Virus record (IMG/VR): IMGVR_UViG_3300031753_000008
Span: 1 to 59,946 of that record
DNA from: a virus
DNA: 59,946 bases
Reading direction: 5' to 3' (one strand)
The translations under genes and the position numbers were made by a program. The notes beneath the pieces were generated by a model that worked only from the letters and a program-made list of their open reading frames with translations, ran no database searches and was not told where the DNA came from. Shown in pieces: positions 17,697-27,606 of this stretch. Numbering within the stretch: the stretch's first letter is position 1; every line of letters begins with the position of its first letter.

Positions 17697-18518
17697 ATGG
17701 GTGTCAAGAGCCTCGGCGCCGGCATCGGCACGCCCGCGTTCTTCGCGCGCCAGGCGGCCGCACCCACCACCTCGGTTCCGGCCTACAATGCCGCCGCACC
17801 GAGCGTGAACCCGCCCTTTTTTGTCGAGCCGACGCAGCAATTGCTGGCAGCGCTCGGCGTCGCCGGGCCGGCATTGATCGTCGGGCTCAGCGGCGGCCCC
17901 GCCGGCGCCTACAGCCCGTTGTGGGGCGGGGCCGAGGTGTGGGCATCGCTCGACGGCACGAATTACGGCCAGCCTTTTGCCGACGACGCCTTTTTCGGGG
18001 TGTCGGCGATGGGGCTCACCACCGCGGCACTCGCGGCCTATGGCGGGGTCAACCCCGACACCGCCGACACGCTCGCGGTCGACCTCAGCCAGTCGAGGGG
18101 CACGCTCGCGAGCGTCAGCCCGACGAGCGCCGCCGCCTTTGTCAGCTTGTGCGCGGTGCAGGCGAGCGGCGGCCCAATCGAGTTTCTGGCGTTCGAGACC
18201 GCGAGCCTCGTCGGCGCCAGCGCCTACCACCTGACGACCCTCTATCGCGGTCTCTACGGGACGGATGCCGCGAGCCACGCGCTGGGCGCGCAGTTCGTCT
18301 ATCTCGGCAGCGGCGAATATTTCGCGCAGCCCTTGCCGGCGCAATACACGGGGGTGCCGTTGGAATTCAAGTTCCCGTCGTTCAATTCGACCGGCGGCGG
18401 CCTGCAATCGCTTGCCGCGGCGACGGCCTATCCCTACACCCCGGCCGGGTCCGGCAGCCTGCCGGGGCCGGGCTTCCAAACCGACGTCATCACCACCAAC
18501 ACGAATATCAGCCTGTGA
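17697..18518 (+). CDS. tail-tip protein, C-terminal hub part
   Basis: A 273-residue protein. It carries the pattern TLYRGLYGTDAASHALGAQF, which in GTA-type host-specificity proteins lies in the C-terminal half after the hub domain. It starts 7 bp after the upstream gene, so the two ORFs likely represent a split hub protein. No frameshift evidence was seen; the ATG looks genuine. Confidence 0.75.
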   Translation: MGVKSLGAGIGTPAFFARQAAAPTTSVPAYNAAAPSVNPPFFVEPTQQLLAALGVAGPALIVGLSGGPAGAYSPLWGGAEVWASLDGTNYGQPFADDAFFGVSAMGLTTAALAAYGGVNPDTADTLAVDLSQSRGTLASVSPTSAAAFVSLCAVQASGGPIEFLAFETASLVGASAYHLTTLYRGLYGTDAASHALGAQFVYLGSGEYFAQPLPAQYTGVPLEFKFPSFNSTGGGLQSLAAATAYPYTPAGSGSLPGPGFQTDVITTNTNISL

Positions 18519-18527
18519 CGTGATGAT

Positions 18528-18788
18528 GTGGCGGCGAATGCGTTCTTACGGATCTTCGAGCCCGCGGGCGGCGGGAGCTTCAACGCCATCTTACGGCCCC
18601 GGCCGCAAGATGGGGAGACTTGGCGCTTTACGCTGATTGGCGCCAATGCGGCCCAAGTCGTCGTGACGCTGACCCCCAATACCGGGCAGACGATAAACCT
18701 CGGCTCCGCCGGGATGCCGCTCACCGGGCACGGGGCGACCCGCACCCTCGTGTGGAACGCGCAGTTATCAACCTGGGTCGGCGGGTGA
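18528..18788 (+). CDS. small tail-associated protein
   Basis: An 86-residue beta-rich protein without signal peptide or membrane segment (WRFTLIGANAAQVVVTLTPN). It starts with GTG 9 bp after the tail-tip gene. The pattern GANAAQVVVTLTPNTGQTI resembles the recurring carbohydrate-binding-like module of the fibre proteins downstream. Function unknown. Confidence 0.6.
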   Translation: MAANAFLRIFEPAGGGSFNAILRPRPQDGETWRFTLIGANAAQVVVTLTPNTGQTINLGSAGMPLTGHGATRTLVWNAQLSTWVGG

Positions 18789-18791
18789 CCG

Positions 18792-19676
18792 ATGATCAGG
18801 CTCCTCCTCGCCATCGTGCTGTCGCTCGCGGCGGCGGGTGCGGCATGCGCGCAACAGGTGCCATTCGACCGCACCTGGCTCTATCCCGGCGGCGCCAGCT
18901 ATGCCGCCGGGCTCGGCGACGACAACAAGGTCATCTCGGCGCTCAACGCCGGCGGCGCTCTGACCGTCACCCTGCCCTCGACGACGGCCATGGCGGCGAG
19001 CGGCTGGCAGATCGCTGTCGAGAACGACGCGGCGCATACCGTCACGGTCCAGGTCAACGGCACCGCGGGCGGCCATATCCTCTACCCGACGACATCAGGC
19101 GGGGCCTCGGCGACCTCGTTTTCGACCGCCGCCGGGAACAACGAGATCGCGGTCGTCGAATATGACGGCAACGGCAATTTCCGGATCGTCGCGGCGACCC
19201 CGGCTACCGCATTGGCGCTGGGCTTCTTCTCGGGCGGCAGCGTTCCGGCGGCGGCCGATCTCTTGGGCAGCAACGGGTCTGCTTTTGGCGGGGTGACGGT
19301 CGGCACCGGGTTGTCGCTGAGCGGGGCGTTTGGCGCGCAGACATTGTCGGCGACGGGCGGCGGGGTCGCGTGGTCGACCTCGGTCTACACGCTGACGACG
19401 ACCCCCCTCGTCCTGCCGGCGACCAACTACCTGATCGAAATCGTCAGGCAGAGCGTCGCCGCCCCGATCACGGTCGATCTCGCCGCCGCGCCGCCGGCGA
19501 ATTTCGTGCAGTGCGTAAAGGACGGCGGCAACAACTTCCAGGCCAACGCCGCCACCATCAAGACCACCGACGGCACCGCGATCGACGCCGTCGCCGGCTC
19601 GACCGGCTACGTGATGAACCAGGCCCGGCAATTCGGATGCTTCATCTTCGATGGAACGCAATGGGATATAATCTGA
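18792..19676 (+). CDS. fibre-like protein with Sec signal peptide
   Basis: A 294-residue protein. Residues 1-21 form a textbook signal peptide (MIRLLLAIVLSLAAAGAACA, cut before QQ). The mature part is Gly/Thr/Ala-rich beta sequence typical of fibres; residues about 50-110 contain a module with TVQVNGTAGGHI that recurs in the spike at 23394. The C-terminus (FQANAATIKTTDGTAIDA, then FDGTQWDII) resembles phage fibre ends. A secreted tail-fibre protein is unusual. Confidence 0.75.
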   Translation: MIRLLLAIVLSLAAAGAACAQQVPFDRTWLYPGGASYAAGLGDDNKVISALNAGGALTVTLPSTTAMAASGWQIAVENDAAHTVTVQVNGTAGGHILYPTTSGGASATSFSTAAGNNEIAVVEYDGNGNFRIVAATPATALALGFFSGGSVPAAADLLGSNGSAFGGVTVGTGLSLSGAFGAQTLSATGGGVAWSTSVYTLTTTPLVLPATNYLIEIVRQSVAAPITVDLAAAPPANFVQCVKDGGNNFQANAATIKTTDGTAIDAVAGSTGYVMNQARQFGCFIFDGTQWDII

Positions 19677-20005
19677 GGCTCGCTTGGGCCGCGTCCGCAA
19701 TTTCGTTGCTCGCGCTCACTCCGGCCGCGCGTGCCGGCGCCGCGGCCGAGTTTCCGCCGCCGATGTGCGCGCCCGGCACCGCGACCGTGATCTGCCAGCT
19801 GATGATCGAGCGCAACAGCGTCTCCGACGAGTTGGCGCTGAGCGAGACCCGGCGCGTCGACGAGTCCAAATCGGCGCAGGCGAGTGCGGCCGCACTCGCC
19901 GATTACTGGCGGCATTACGTCATCGGCGCCGCGGCCAAGGCCGATTACTGGGGCCGCCTCTGGGACTGGCTCGCCGAGCATTTCCACCATCGCCGGGGCC
20001 GCTGA
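19661..20005 (+). CDS. small exported protein
   Basis: A 114-residue protein that overlaps the upstream gene by 16 bp. Residues 1-25 form a signal peptide (RLAWAASAISLLALTPAARA). The mature part has two Cys (MCAPGTATVICQL) and a helical, Trp/Tyr-rich C-terminus (ADYWRHYVIG, ADYWGRLWDWLAEHFHHRR). It might be an exported chaperone or membrane-associated partner of the neighbouring fibres. No family recognised. Confidence 0.6.
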   Translation: MGYNLRLAWAASAISLLALTPAARAGAAAEFPPPMCAPGTATVICQLMIERNSVSDELALSETRRVDESKSAQASAAALADYWRHYVIGAAAKADYWGRLWDWLAEHFHHRRGR

Positions 20006-20008
20006 GCC

Positions 20009-21076
20009 ATGCGCACCGGACGGCACCTCGTAGCGGCGGCGCTGATCGGGTCGCTGATCAGCACCGCCACAACCCCGGCCGCGGCGTCCTATATGGGGAC
20101 GCCCCCGCTGCTCGTCGTCAACGGCGGCTCGGGCTTGACGACGGCGACGGCACACGCGGTCTTGACCGGCGAAGGAACCTCGGCCTTTGGCCAGGTCGGC
20201 CCCGGCGGGGCCGGCACCTTGCTCGCCGGTGTGGCGAGCGCCGACCCGACCTTCACCTCGACCCCGACCCTGGGGGCCAACGGCGGCACCGGCGGCACCT
20301 TGACGCTCGAGGGCTCGACGAGCGGCTCCGGCGTCATCCAGGTCGCCGCCGCGGCCGGCGCCGGCATCGTCTTCCAGCTGCCCTCGGCAAACGGCTCCTC
20401 CGGCAACGCGCTCACCACCAACGGCGCCGGCATCACGAGCTGGAGCCCGGTCGGCACGCTGACCTCGGTCACCTGCGGCACCGGGCTCAGCGGCGGCACG
20501 ATCACCACGACCGGCACCTGCTCGATTACCGCCCCGGTTACGGTAGCGCTCGGCGGCACCGGCTCGATATCGGCCTCGGGGACGGCGCTCGACAACATCA
20601 CCGGGTTTTCCGGGACCGGCCTCGTCAACCGCACCGGCGCCGGCACCTATTCGTTCATGGCGACCAACGCCGTCGCGTTTACCGGGGGCACGATCGACGG
20701 CGTCACGATCGGCGGCACCACGCCGGCGGCGGCCCACTTCACGACCCTGAGCACGAGCGGGATCACGACCTTTGGCTCGGGCGAGGTCGGGCCGGTCCGG
20801 GTCGTCACCGCGTCCGGAGCGGTGACGATGGCGACCACCGACAACACGATCGAGGTCGACAAGACGACCGGGGCCGCGACCACCGTAAACCTGGTGTCGT
20901 CGCCGACCCCGGGCACCCGGCTCTGCGTCAAGGATGGGAAAGGCGACGCATCCGCCAACAACATCACGCTCTCGCCCGCCGCGGGGAATATCGACGGCGG
21001 CGCCACTTTCATCATGAACCAGAATTACCAGAGCACCTGCATCCAGTACGACGGAACGAAGTGGATCATCTCGTAG
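20009..21076 (+). CDS. exported fibre-like protein
   Basis: A 355-residue protein. The N-terminus (RHLVAAALIGSLISTATTPA) is a signal peptide cut near residue 28. The rest is Gly/Thr/Ser-rich beta sequence with repeats such as ANGGTGGTLTLEGSTSG and TVALGGTGSISASGTALDN, common in phage fibre shafts. The C-terminal KDGKGDASANNITLSPAAG, then FIMNQNYQSTCIQYDGTKW parallels the C-terminus of the protein at 18792, so the two are paralogues there. Confidence 0.72.
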   Translation: MRTGRHLVAAALIGSLISTATTPAAASYMGTPPLLVVNGGSGLTTATAHAVLTGEGTSAFGQVGPGGAGTLLAGVASADPTFTSTPTLGANGGTGGTLTLEGSTSGSGVIQVAAAAGAGIVFQLPSANGSSGNALTTNGAGITSWSPVGTLTSVTCGTGLSGGTITTTGTCSITAPVTVALGGTGSISASGTALDNITGFSGTGLVNRTGAGTYSFMATNAVAFTGGTIDGVTIGGTTPAAAHFTTLSTSGITTFGSGEVGPVRVVTASGAVTMATTDNTIEVDKTTGAATTVNLVSSPTPGTRLCVKDGKGDASANNITLSPAAGNIDGGATFIMNQNYQSTCIQYDGTKWIIS

Positions 21077-21094
21077 TGCCTGCGGCATGAGCTT

Positions 21095-23383
21095 ATGCGC
21101 TATGTATTCGCGGCACTGGTGGCGCTCGTCGCTGGCGCACAAGCGGCGCGCGCCGAATTCGACGGCATCGTAAGGGTCCCCAACAACGCGGCGCTCGCCG
21201 CCCTCAAATCGACGCAGGCGGCATGGGTCGAGCGGCTCGGCTTTACGACGATCGGGGACGCCGAAAAGGTCCTCTACGCCTCGAGCAATTCGGCCTGCTC
21301 GCTCAATGCCGGCGCCGGCGACAACGGCTCGCAGGTCGCCAGCGCCGACAGCAAGTGCTGGATCGCCACCTTCCCCGCAGTGGGCGCCTCTGTGGGCGAA
21401 TGGGGGGCCGTCGATCTCGGCAGCGGCAACGTCACCGGCACCGACAGCTCGACCGCCCTCGACGCCGCGGCGGCGTGGTGTGGAAGGGTGACGGGCGGCG
21501 GGCGCCTCTTAATCGGCAACCACCGCTACGCGCACGACTCGGCCGCCAACTGGGTGGTGCCGCAGGGCTGCACGGTCGCCAGCTCGGGGCCGGTCGCCGG
21601 CGATCCCGCGACCAACCCCGTCAACTGGGCGTCGACGACGGGTGGTGCGATCTTGATAAACCCGACCAAGACGGTTTCGTTGTCGGGGAACCTCGACGGC
21701 GTTCTTGTGGCGCCCTATGGGATGGGGCCTGCGGCCTCGGGGCAAGCCTACTATCAGCAGGTTTTGACCTTTGCTGGGACCGGCATAACGATCGGCGCCG
21801 ATCATGCGGTCATTACACACAGCGGCGTCGTCGGGTTTGCGCAAGGTATTTCGTCGACCGGATTTGCGCGCCTGATAATGGACGACGTGCTGATCGACGA
21901 CACTGCCGGCCTGTTGTTGGCGAACAGTTATGACGTCGCCCACATCTCAAAGGTCCACGGCTGGTCTTGGACCGGCGGCAACGTCAACAACATCCCCTTC
22001 GACGTAGAGGCGATCACCGGCGTCGCGAATAACGGCTCTGGGTTAGTAAGGCTGACGGTCACCTCTACCACGGACCTCGCCACCGGTAATAACGTCTCCA
22101 TCGAGGGAGTCGGGGGCGCGGTCGGCGCCAATGGCGACACATGGACGATCACCGTCATCGACTCGACTCACGTCGATCTTCAAGGATCGGCGTTCGCCGG
22201 CCTAACGCATACCTGCTCATGGGGCAGCACGGATAACGCGATATCCTGCACTACAATTCAGGGGATCAATCCTGGAGGTGCTGTTAGCGGGACGAATATT
22301 CAGTCCGGGACAACCGTCATGGCGGTTGATCCGATCAATAATCGGGTCTGGCTGAGCAACTACCCGACCGCAGCCGGCAGTAGCGTTACCCTCACCTTTG
22401 CGTTGGGAACCTACACCTCGGGCGGCGATTTGGTGCTTAATGGCACGCGACGCTCAGGCGCGTTTGTCAAGGTTACGGGGGGCACCCAAAACGATTTTCA
22501 CGACATGTTCGAGTATGGCTATAAGAAGGGTTATTACGTTTCGACGAATTCATTGTGGAATTTCTTTCACGACGCGTCATGCGATGCCTTGATCGAAGGC
22601 AATTTCGTCACTACTGACAGCTGCATTTACTTAGACGCCAATGCGCATGAAAACGAATTCATCGGAGGCCAAATAGGCGGGTCGACGATCGGGGTCGACG
22701 AGCAAACCACCGGGGGCAATACCGTAAATCAGGTCATCGGCCTTAATTTCCGAAACCAGGCGAGCGATTTGTCAGTCATTGTTGCCGGGGTCGGCACCGA
22801 CTTTTTGCGACTGGACGGGATCGCGACCAACCTTGGCACTGGCTACGTCGCGGGATATTTCGGGCAGAACTTCACGCTCGATGGGTTGGGCGCAGTCGCC
22901 GGATTGTTGTTGGTCGAGGAGCAGGACGGCACGGCTGGCGTTGCCGTTCCTGCGGCGACGCTCTCGGGAACTTGGACGCCGACGGTCTTGCTGAACGGCG
23001 TGCCGAGTTCTGGCATGACCTTCTCGACCTCGCCGACCGGCCATTTTCGGATCGACCAATACGGCTACATGATGGTCGATTTCGGGTTTCAGTTGTCCGC
23101 TCTGGGCAGTGGGACCGGCAACCTGCAGCTCGGCAACATGCCATTGAACTGCGTGCCGGGAATCGACGATTTCGGGCTGGCGCCGGTTTTCCATTTCGGC
23201 AATGGCACGACGCCTACCACGGGGCTTACTGGTCCGGTGTGGGGGTCAGCCACCGGCAATGCAAACTATTTTGCGTTCACCGAGTCGGACACAGCGATCA
23301 ATGCCAATTCTCAGCCTGTGACCAATGCGAACATCACCAGCTCTCTTCAAACTGGTGGCACCTTCGCCTGCCGCACCCGATAA
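21095..23383 (+). CDS. exported tailspike-like protein, beta-helix type
   Basis: A 762-residue protein. Residues 1-20 form a signal peptide (MRYVFAALVALVAGAQAARA). Residues about 100-200 and 380-510 look like a right-handed beta-helix with pectate-lyase-type pattern (GGGRLLIGNHRYAHD, then DASCDALIEGN). An inserted module at about 305-450 contains GTNIQSGTTVMAV. The 22.0-22.8 kb part is visibly less GC-rich than its surroundings, which suggests acquisition from elsewhere. It could bind or cut host glycans. Confidence 0.75.
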   Translation: MRYVFAALVALVAGAQAARAEFDGIVRVPNNAALAALKSTQAAWVERLGFTTIGDAEKVLYASSNSACSLNAGAGDNGSQVASADSKCWIATFPAVGASVGEWGAVDLGSGNVTGTDSSTALDAAAAWCGRVTGGGRLLIGNHRYAHDSAANWVVPQGCTVASSGPVAGDPATNPVNWASTTGGAILINPTKTVSLSGNLDGVLVAPYGMGPAASGQAYYQQVLTFAGTGITIGADHAVITHSGVVGFAQGISSTGFARLIMDDVLIDDTAGLLLANSYDVAHISKVHGWSWTGGNVNNIPFDVEAITGVANNGSGLVRLTVTSTTDLATGNNVSIEGVGGAVGANGDTWTITVIDSTHVDLQGSAFAGLTHTCSWGSTDNAISCTTIQGINPGGAVSGTNIQSGTTVMAVDPINNRVWLSNYPTAAGSSVTLTFALGTYTSGGDLVLNGTRRSGAFVKVTGGTQNDFHDMFEYGYKKGYYVSTNSLWNFFHDASCDALIEGNFVTTDSCIYLDANAHENEFIGGQIGGSTIGVDEQTTGGNTVNQVIGLNFRNQASDLSVIVAGVGTDFLRLDGIATNLGTGYVAGYFGQNFTLDGLGAVAGLLLVEEQDGTAGVAVPAATLSGTWTPTVLLNGVPSSGMTFSTSPTGHFRIDQYGYMMVDFGFQLSALGSGTGNLQLGNMPLNCVPGIDDFGLAPVFHFGNGTTPTTGLTGPVWGSATGNANYFAFTESDTAINANSQPVTNANITSSLQTGGTFACRTR

Positions 23384-23393
23384 AAGGTAGCGC

Positions 23394-26300
23394 ATGAAAC
23401 ATCGTCTACTGGCCGGCGTGCTAGCCTCGGGTCATGCCCTGAGTTTCGCTGCGGCGCTGGCGCTGGGGCTGCTGCCGTTCATCGTCCCGCTGTCGGCGCG
23501 AGCCGCGCTGCAAAACAACAGCTATCCGTCGACCGGCGCGGTGCTGTCCTGCCAAGGGCGGCCGTGGATCGACGTGATGTGCTATAGCGCCGATCCGACC
23601 GATACCAGCGACTCGACCACGGCCTTTACTACGGCGATCGCCGACGCGCTCACCAACGACGTGCCAATCCACATCCCGGCCGGCAAGTACAAGATCAGCA
23701 GCACGCTGACAATTGATACCTCGGGTTTCGGCGCCGCCGGGGTTCGCCTGATCGCCGACAACGCGACGCTCGATGGCGCCGCCGTATCGAGCGGCCCGGT
23801 GTTGCTGGTCCAGCGCTCCGGTGGGACGACCGGATCGCCGGCGGTCGACCAAAATTTCACAATCGAAGGATCTCTGTCGGTCCTATCGAGCGCAGCCGCC
23901 TACGCGGTCGCGATCGGCAAAGCCGACTTCTCCGACAAGTTTCAAGGGCTGCGTATCGAGCACCTGACCGCGGCCAACGCATCGAGCGCCGCTGGCGCCG
24001 GCGGCATCAAGGTCAACTATGTCGTCGGCGCCCGGCTGTGGCTCGGCGGCACCACCGCGGGCGGCTCGGCGGCGGCGGCCGCGGTCGCGGTCGAACAGGC
24101 TCAGGATTCGCAGATCGCCGGCGCCGGCGCGGCGAGCGGGGCGAGTGCTGCCTCGCTCCTCGTTGAGAACGGCATCTCGACCGGCAACACCTTTTCCGGC
24201 TTCAACTACGGCACCACGTCGAACACCTGCCTGTCGATCACCGCCGCCGGGGCCGCGCTGAACGCGTTTGTCGCCCCCAATTTCGGCTGCACTACCGCGG
24301 TCAACGCCACCGCCTCGGGCGCCGGCAACGTCCTGGTGCCGCCGGTTTTTGCCGGGGCCAACCGCGGCCCGATCTCGGGCGGCATCACGATCGTCGGCCG
24401 CGGCGCCTTGAGCCGCTACGTCGCCCCGGCCGCGAGCACCTATACCGCACTGTGCAGCGACGACGGCACGATGTTCAGCTCGGCCGCCGCAACCGGCTCG
24501 GGGGCGGGAACCTGGGCGGCGTCGAGCTTGCCGGTCACCCTGCCCAACCCCGCGACCTGCGGCGCCGGCTATTCGATCGGGTTCGCCACCGACGCGTCAA
24601 AGGCGGTCGTCCTGACTGCGTCGGCGGGCGCAATTCTCGCCGGCACCAGGTCGCTGGCGGCAATGACCCTCGGCCCCGGCAATTACGAATTTGTCGTATT
24701 GCGCTCCGACGGCACCAATTTCCGGGTGACGCAGGGCTCTTCCGGCAGCCTCGTCTACAATGGGGCCGCTGCCCCCGGCATCCCGTCGCGCTACGAATTT
24801 CCGGGCGGCCCCGGCTACCAGGCGACGCAGGGCGACAATGCCGGGGTCTTGTCGAGCTCGCTCACCTCCTCGGGTCTCGCGGTGACCCTGCCGTCGACGA
24901 CCTCGGTCGCGGCCGGCTGGACGATCGGGCTCGCGGCCGACGCGATGCCGCTCGCGGTCCAGGTCAACGGCACCGCCGGCGGCCATATCCTGCTGCCGGC
25001 GGGAACCTCGCTATCCACCGCACACGTGCCGATCGACTACATGGCCTATGTCCAGTTCGACGGCGCCAATTTCCGCTTCCTGCCGCTGTGGAGCACGCCG
25101 GCGATCGGCAACGACGTGCGCATCTTTGGGGCCGTGGGCGACGGCTCGACCAACGACACGGCCCCGATCCAGACCGCCTGGGACCTCGGCCCGGTCTACC
25201 TGCCGCCCGGCAACTGGCACGTCACCGACGAGCTCGCCTGCAATGGCGGCAACGCGATGAGCGGGGCCGGCAATTACGTGTCGGTTTTGACGGTGGGGAG
25301 CGCCGGCGGCAACGATTTCAACATGAACGCCAACGGGGTAGTGCAGACCGGCGCCATCGTCGGCGGCCCGTGCTCGCTGACCAATTTCGAGATCGGCTTT
25401 TACCAGCCCGATACGGGCGGCATGACGCTCGCGAACATCATCCATTACCCCAAAGCCCTCGATGGCGACTTTGTCCATTACGGCACAATCGACAAGGTCC
25501 GCATCAATGCCGCGTGGGAGTGCTTTGGCGCGGCGGGCGGAATGAGCGGCACCCCCGGCGGGACCCATCTCGGCACGATCGATTGCAGCTCGTTCAACAC
25601 CGGGCTCTACCTCCAGGGCAACGATGCCTTTTTCAGTGTCGACACCTGGGACCAGGAAACCGGCGGTCTCACCGCCAACCAGGGGGCGGTCTACGAGGCG
25701 GCCGGGGAAGCCGGCGCGGCGCAGTGCATCCATCTCGCCGGCGACGTGCAGGGGCCGGCCTTTGGCAAGGCCATGTGCTTTGCCCAGGGTGTGACCCTCG
25801 ACAACGGCACCGCCTACAACATCCCGACCTCGTTCAATACCCTCGACCTCGACGGCGACGGCGCGCTGCTCAAGGTCAATGGCGGCGGCCAGGGCAACGC
25901 GGTGCGCGTCGGAACCCTCTATTCGACCAAGAGTGCCGCCGACACGCTCGGGACACTGAATATCGACGGCGCCCTGACCTCGGTCGAGATCAGCAACTGC
26001 CGGGTCTCGGCGGCGCAGACCTCGGCCCCCGACATCCTGGTCAATGGCGGCAGCACGATCCTCAATGGCTGCTACTATTTCTATTCGTCGCCGAACGAGA
26101 CCCCGGTCGTGGTCACCGGCGGCCTGCTCAAATTCGCCAATGACCGGTTTGTCCTGCCGACCCCCGCGACCGCGACAATGATGAGCGTCGCCGGCGGCGC
26201 CAGCGGCACTCTCGAGCTCGTCGGCAACAATTTCTCCGAGCCCAACGTCGCCCGCGCCAGCGGCAACCCGCTGATCCACGTCAACACGGCGCTGTCGGCG

Positions 26301-27095
26301 CCGGCGCGCCTCATCATGACCGGCAACACCTTTCTTGGCGCCAATGTCGTCGGCAACATCCTCGAGATCGACCAGGACAACCCGGGCAACAACGTCCAGG
26401 GCAACTTTCTGAACGGCTGGCAGGTCGATCTCGGGTTCAATACGTCGGTTGGCTATTACGACTTCCCCGACGTACCGCTGCCGGTTACGAGCACGCCGCA
26501 ATTCGCGACCAACGGCGATTTCGCACCGACCGGCGGTACTACCGACGCCACCTTTACCGGCAACATTTTGGGCCCGGCCCTGACCGTCGTCAGCGGGCTC
26601 TCCGGCACGATCGCGCACGGCGAAGAGGTCACCTGCGGCGGCTGCGCCCCGAACACCGTGATCCAGACCGGATCGGGGTTCAACTGGACGGTGTTGCCGG
26701 CGCAGACCGTCGCGAACACCGCGATGACCGTCGTCACCCCGGCGGTCGTCGGCAGCTATTTCCGGCGCGGCGACTTTGTCGATTTTCACCTGCGCGACAC
26801 CTTCAACACCAATGCCTATACGACCGCCTCGGGGAATTTCGAGTTGCAGACCAACATGCCCGGCGCCCAGCCGTTCGAGGACCCGACCGGGATCCCGCTG
26901 TCGATCGGTTTTATCCAGAACATCACCTTCCTCTCGGGCCAAATCCCGTCCTCCGCCTATATCAACGGCCTCGGTCTCATCGTGCTCGGCTACTACCAGT
27001 CGGCCGCGATCCCGCTGCCGTTCAACACGAGCAACATTCTGCCGAGCACGGCGAACGTGTCGGTGAATGTCGCCGGCCGCTATCGGATCAGGTGA
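23394..27095 (+). CDS. large exported tailspike-like protein
   Basis: A 1233-residue protein, the largest in the genome. An N-terminal signal peptide ends near ARA (residue about 37). Two pectate-lyase-type entries are seen: one at about residue 60-110 (STTAFTTAIADALTNDVP, then IHIPAGKYKISSTLTID) and one at about 575-620 (FGAVGDGSTNDTAPIQTAW, then VYLPPGNWHVTDEL). Between them lie modules like VQVNGTAGGHILLPAG shared with the protein at 18792. The C-terminus is a beta-rich trimer-like tip. Likely a glycan-binding or depolymerising spike. The stop overlaps the next ATG. Confidence 0.78.
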   Translation: MKHRLLAGVLASGHALSFAAALALGLLPFIVPLSARAALQNNSYPSTGAVLSCQGRPWIDVMCYSADPTDTSDSTTAFTTAIADALTNDVPIHIPAGKYKISSTLTIDTSGFGAAGVRLIADNATLDGAAVSSGPVLLVQRSGGTTGSPAVDQNFTIEGSLSVLSSAAAYAVAIGKADFSDKFQGLRIEHLTAANASSAAGAGGIKVNYVVGARLWLGGTTAGGSAAAAAVAVEQAQDSQIAGAGAASGASAASLLVENGISTGNTFSGFNYGTTSNTCLSITAAGAALNAFVAPNFGCTTAVNATASGAGNVLVPPVFAGANRGPISGGITIVGRGALSRYVAPAASTYTALCSDDGTMFSSAAATGSGAGTWAASSLPVTLPNPATCGAGYSIGFATDASKAVVLTASAGAILAGTRSLAAMTLGPGNYEFVVLRSDGTNFRVTQGSSGSLVYNGAAAPGIPSRYEFPGGPGYQATQGDNAGVLSSSLTSSGLAVTLPSTTSVAAGWTIGLAADAMPLAVQVNGTAGGHILLPAGTSLSTAHVPIDYMAYVQFDGANFRFLPLWSTPAIGNDVRIFGAVGDGSTNDTAPIQTAWDLGPVYLPPGNWHVTDELACNGGNAMSGAGNYVSVLTVGSAGGNDFNMNANGVVQTGAIVGGPCSLTNFEIGFYQPDTGGMTLANIIHYPKALDGDFVHYGTIDKVRINAAWECFGAAGGMSGTPGGTHLGTIDCSSFNTGLYLQGNDAFFSVDTWDQETGGLTANQGAVYEAAGEAGAAQCIHLAGDVQGPAFGKAMCFAQGVTLDNGTAYNIPTSFNTLDLDGDGALLKVNGGGQGNAVRVGTLYSTKSAADTLGTLNIDGALTSVEISNCRVSAAQTSAPDILVNGGSTILNGCYYFYSSPNETPVVVTGGLLKFANDRFVLPTPATATMMSVAGGASGTLELVGNNFSEPNVARASGNPLIHVNTALSAPARLIMTGNTFLGANVVGNILEIDQDNPGNNVQGNFLNGWQVDLGFNTSVGYYDFPDVPLPVTSTPQFATNGDFAPTGGTTDATFTGNILGPALTVVSGLSGTIAHGEEVTCGGCAPNTVIQTGSGFNWTVLPAQTVANTAMTVVTPAVVGSYFRRGDFVDFHLRDTFNTNAYTTASGNFELQTNMPGAQPFEDPTGIPLSIGFIQNITFLSGQIPSSAYINGLGLIVLGYYQSAAIPLPFNTSNILPSTANVSVNVAGRYRIR

Positions 27096-27592
27096 TGGCC
27101 GAAGACGCGCAGCTCGCCGCGGCGGCGGCGACGATCGCCGAATTGCGCCGCGAGCTCGCGGCGACCGAACTACGGCTCACCCGCGCCGATGCCGCCCTGG
27201 GCGAGGTTGCCGCCCAGTGCGATCAAACGAAAGCAGCGCTCGGCGATGGGCAGCGGGCATTGGCGAGCGAGCGAGAGCAGCATCAGCGCGATTTGACAGC
27301 AGCAGCTGCCGCACTCGCCGCGGCCAATACCGCGACCGCTGCGGCGCGGGCGGCCTATGTCGCGGTGTCGATGAAATTCGACCGGATGTTCGGCGAGCCG
27401 GTCGAGGACGGCATTGCCGCATTGCGCAAGTACCGTACGCTCGACAATGTCGAGCACGCCTCGCTCGAGGCCGCGCGGCTGCACATGGCGGCGGCGGCAC
27501 TGGGGTTGACGGACGCGGCGGCAAAGGACCTCGCGGCCCGCGCCGCGGCAAACCCCGCCGCAATGGCGGCACTCGTCGAGATCGCCCCTTAA
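27095..27592 (+). CDS. coiled-coil protein
   Basis: About 165 residues, with a GTG 3 bp upstream as alternative start. Residues 1-85 are a heptad-rich Ala/Glu/Arg coiled coil; the C-terminal 70 residues form helices (KFDRMFGEPVEDGIAALRKY). No signal peptide. The ATG overlaps the spike stop (GTGATG). It could be a chaperone for the long spike, as small coiled-coil proteins often follow fibres; that is inferred from position. Confidence 0.7.
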   Translation: MAEDAQLAAAAATIAELRRELAATELRLTRADAALGEVAAQCDQTKAALGDGQRALASEREQHQRDLTAAAAALAAANTATAAARAAYVAVSMKFDRMFGEPVEDGIAALRKYRTLDNVEHASLEAARLHMAAAALGLTDAAAKDLAARAAANPAAMAALVEIAP

Positions 27593-27606
27593 AAGAGGAG
27601 CCGGCA

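Noticed and set aside
17697-18518. A frameshift joining 15974-17689 and 17697-18518
   Set aside because: A good stop and a new ATG lie 7 bp apart and no slippery run is seen; two separate genes are simpler.
19607-21142. Long minus-strand ORF opposite the fibre genes
   Set aside because: Low-complexity Arg/Gly/Asp sequence without ribosome site; mirror of a real + strand gene.
25011-26942. 643-residue minus-strand ORF opposite the large spike
   Set aside because: Shadow ORF with unnatural composition; the + strand has a signal peptide and lyase-like motifs.
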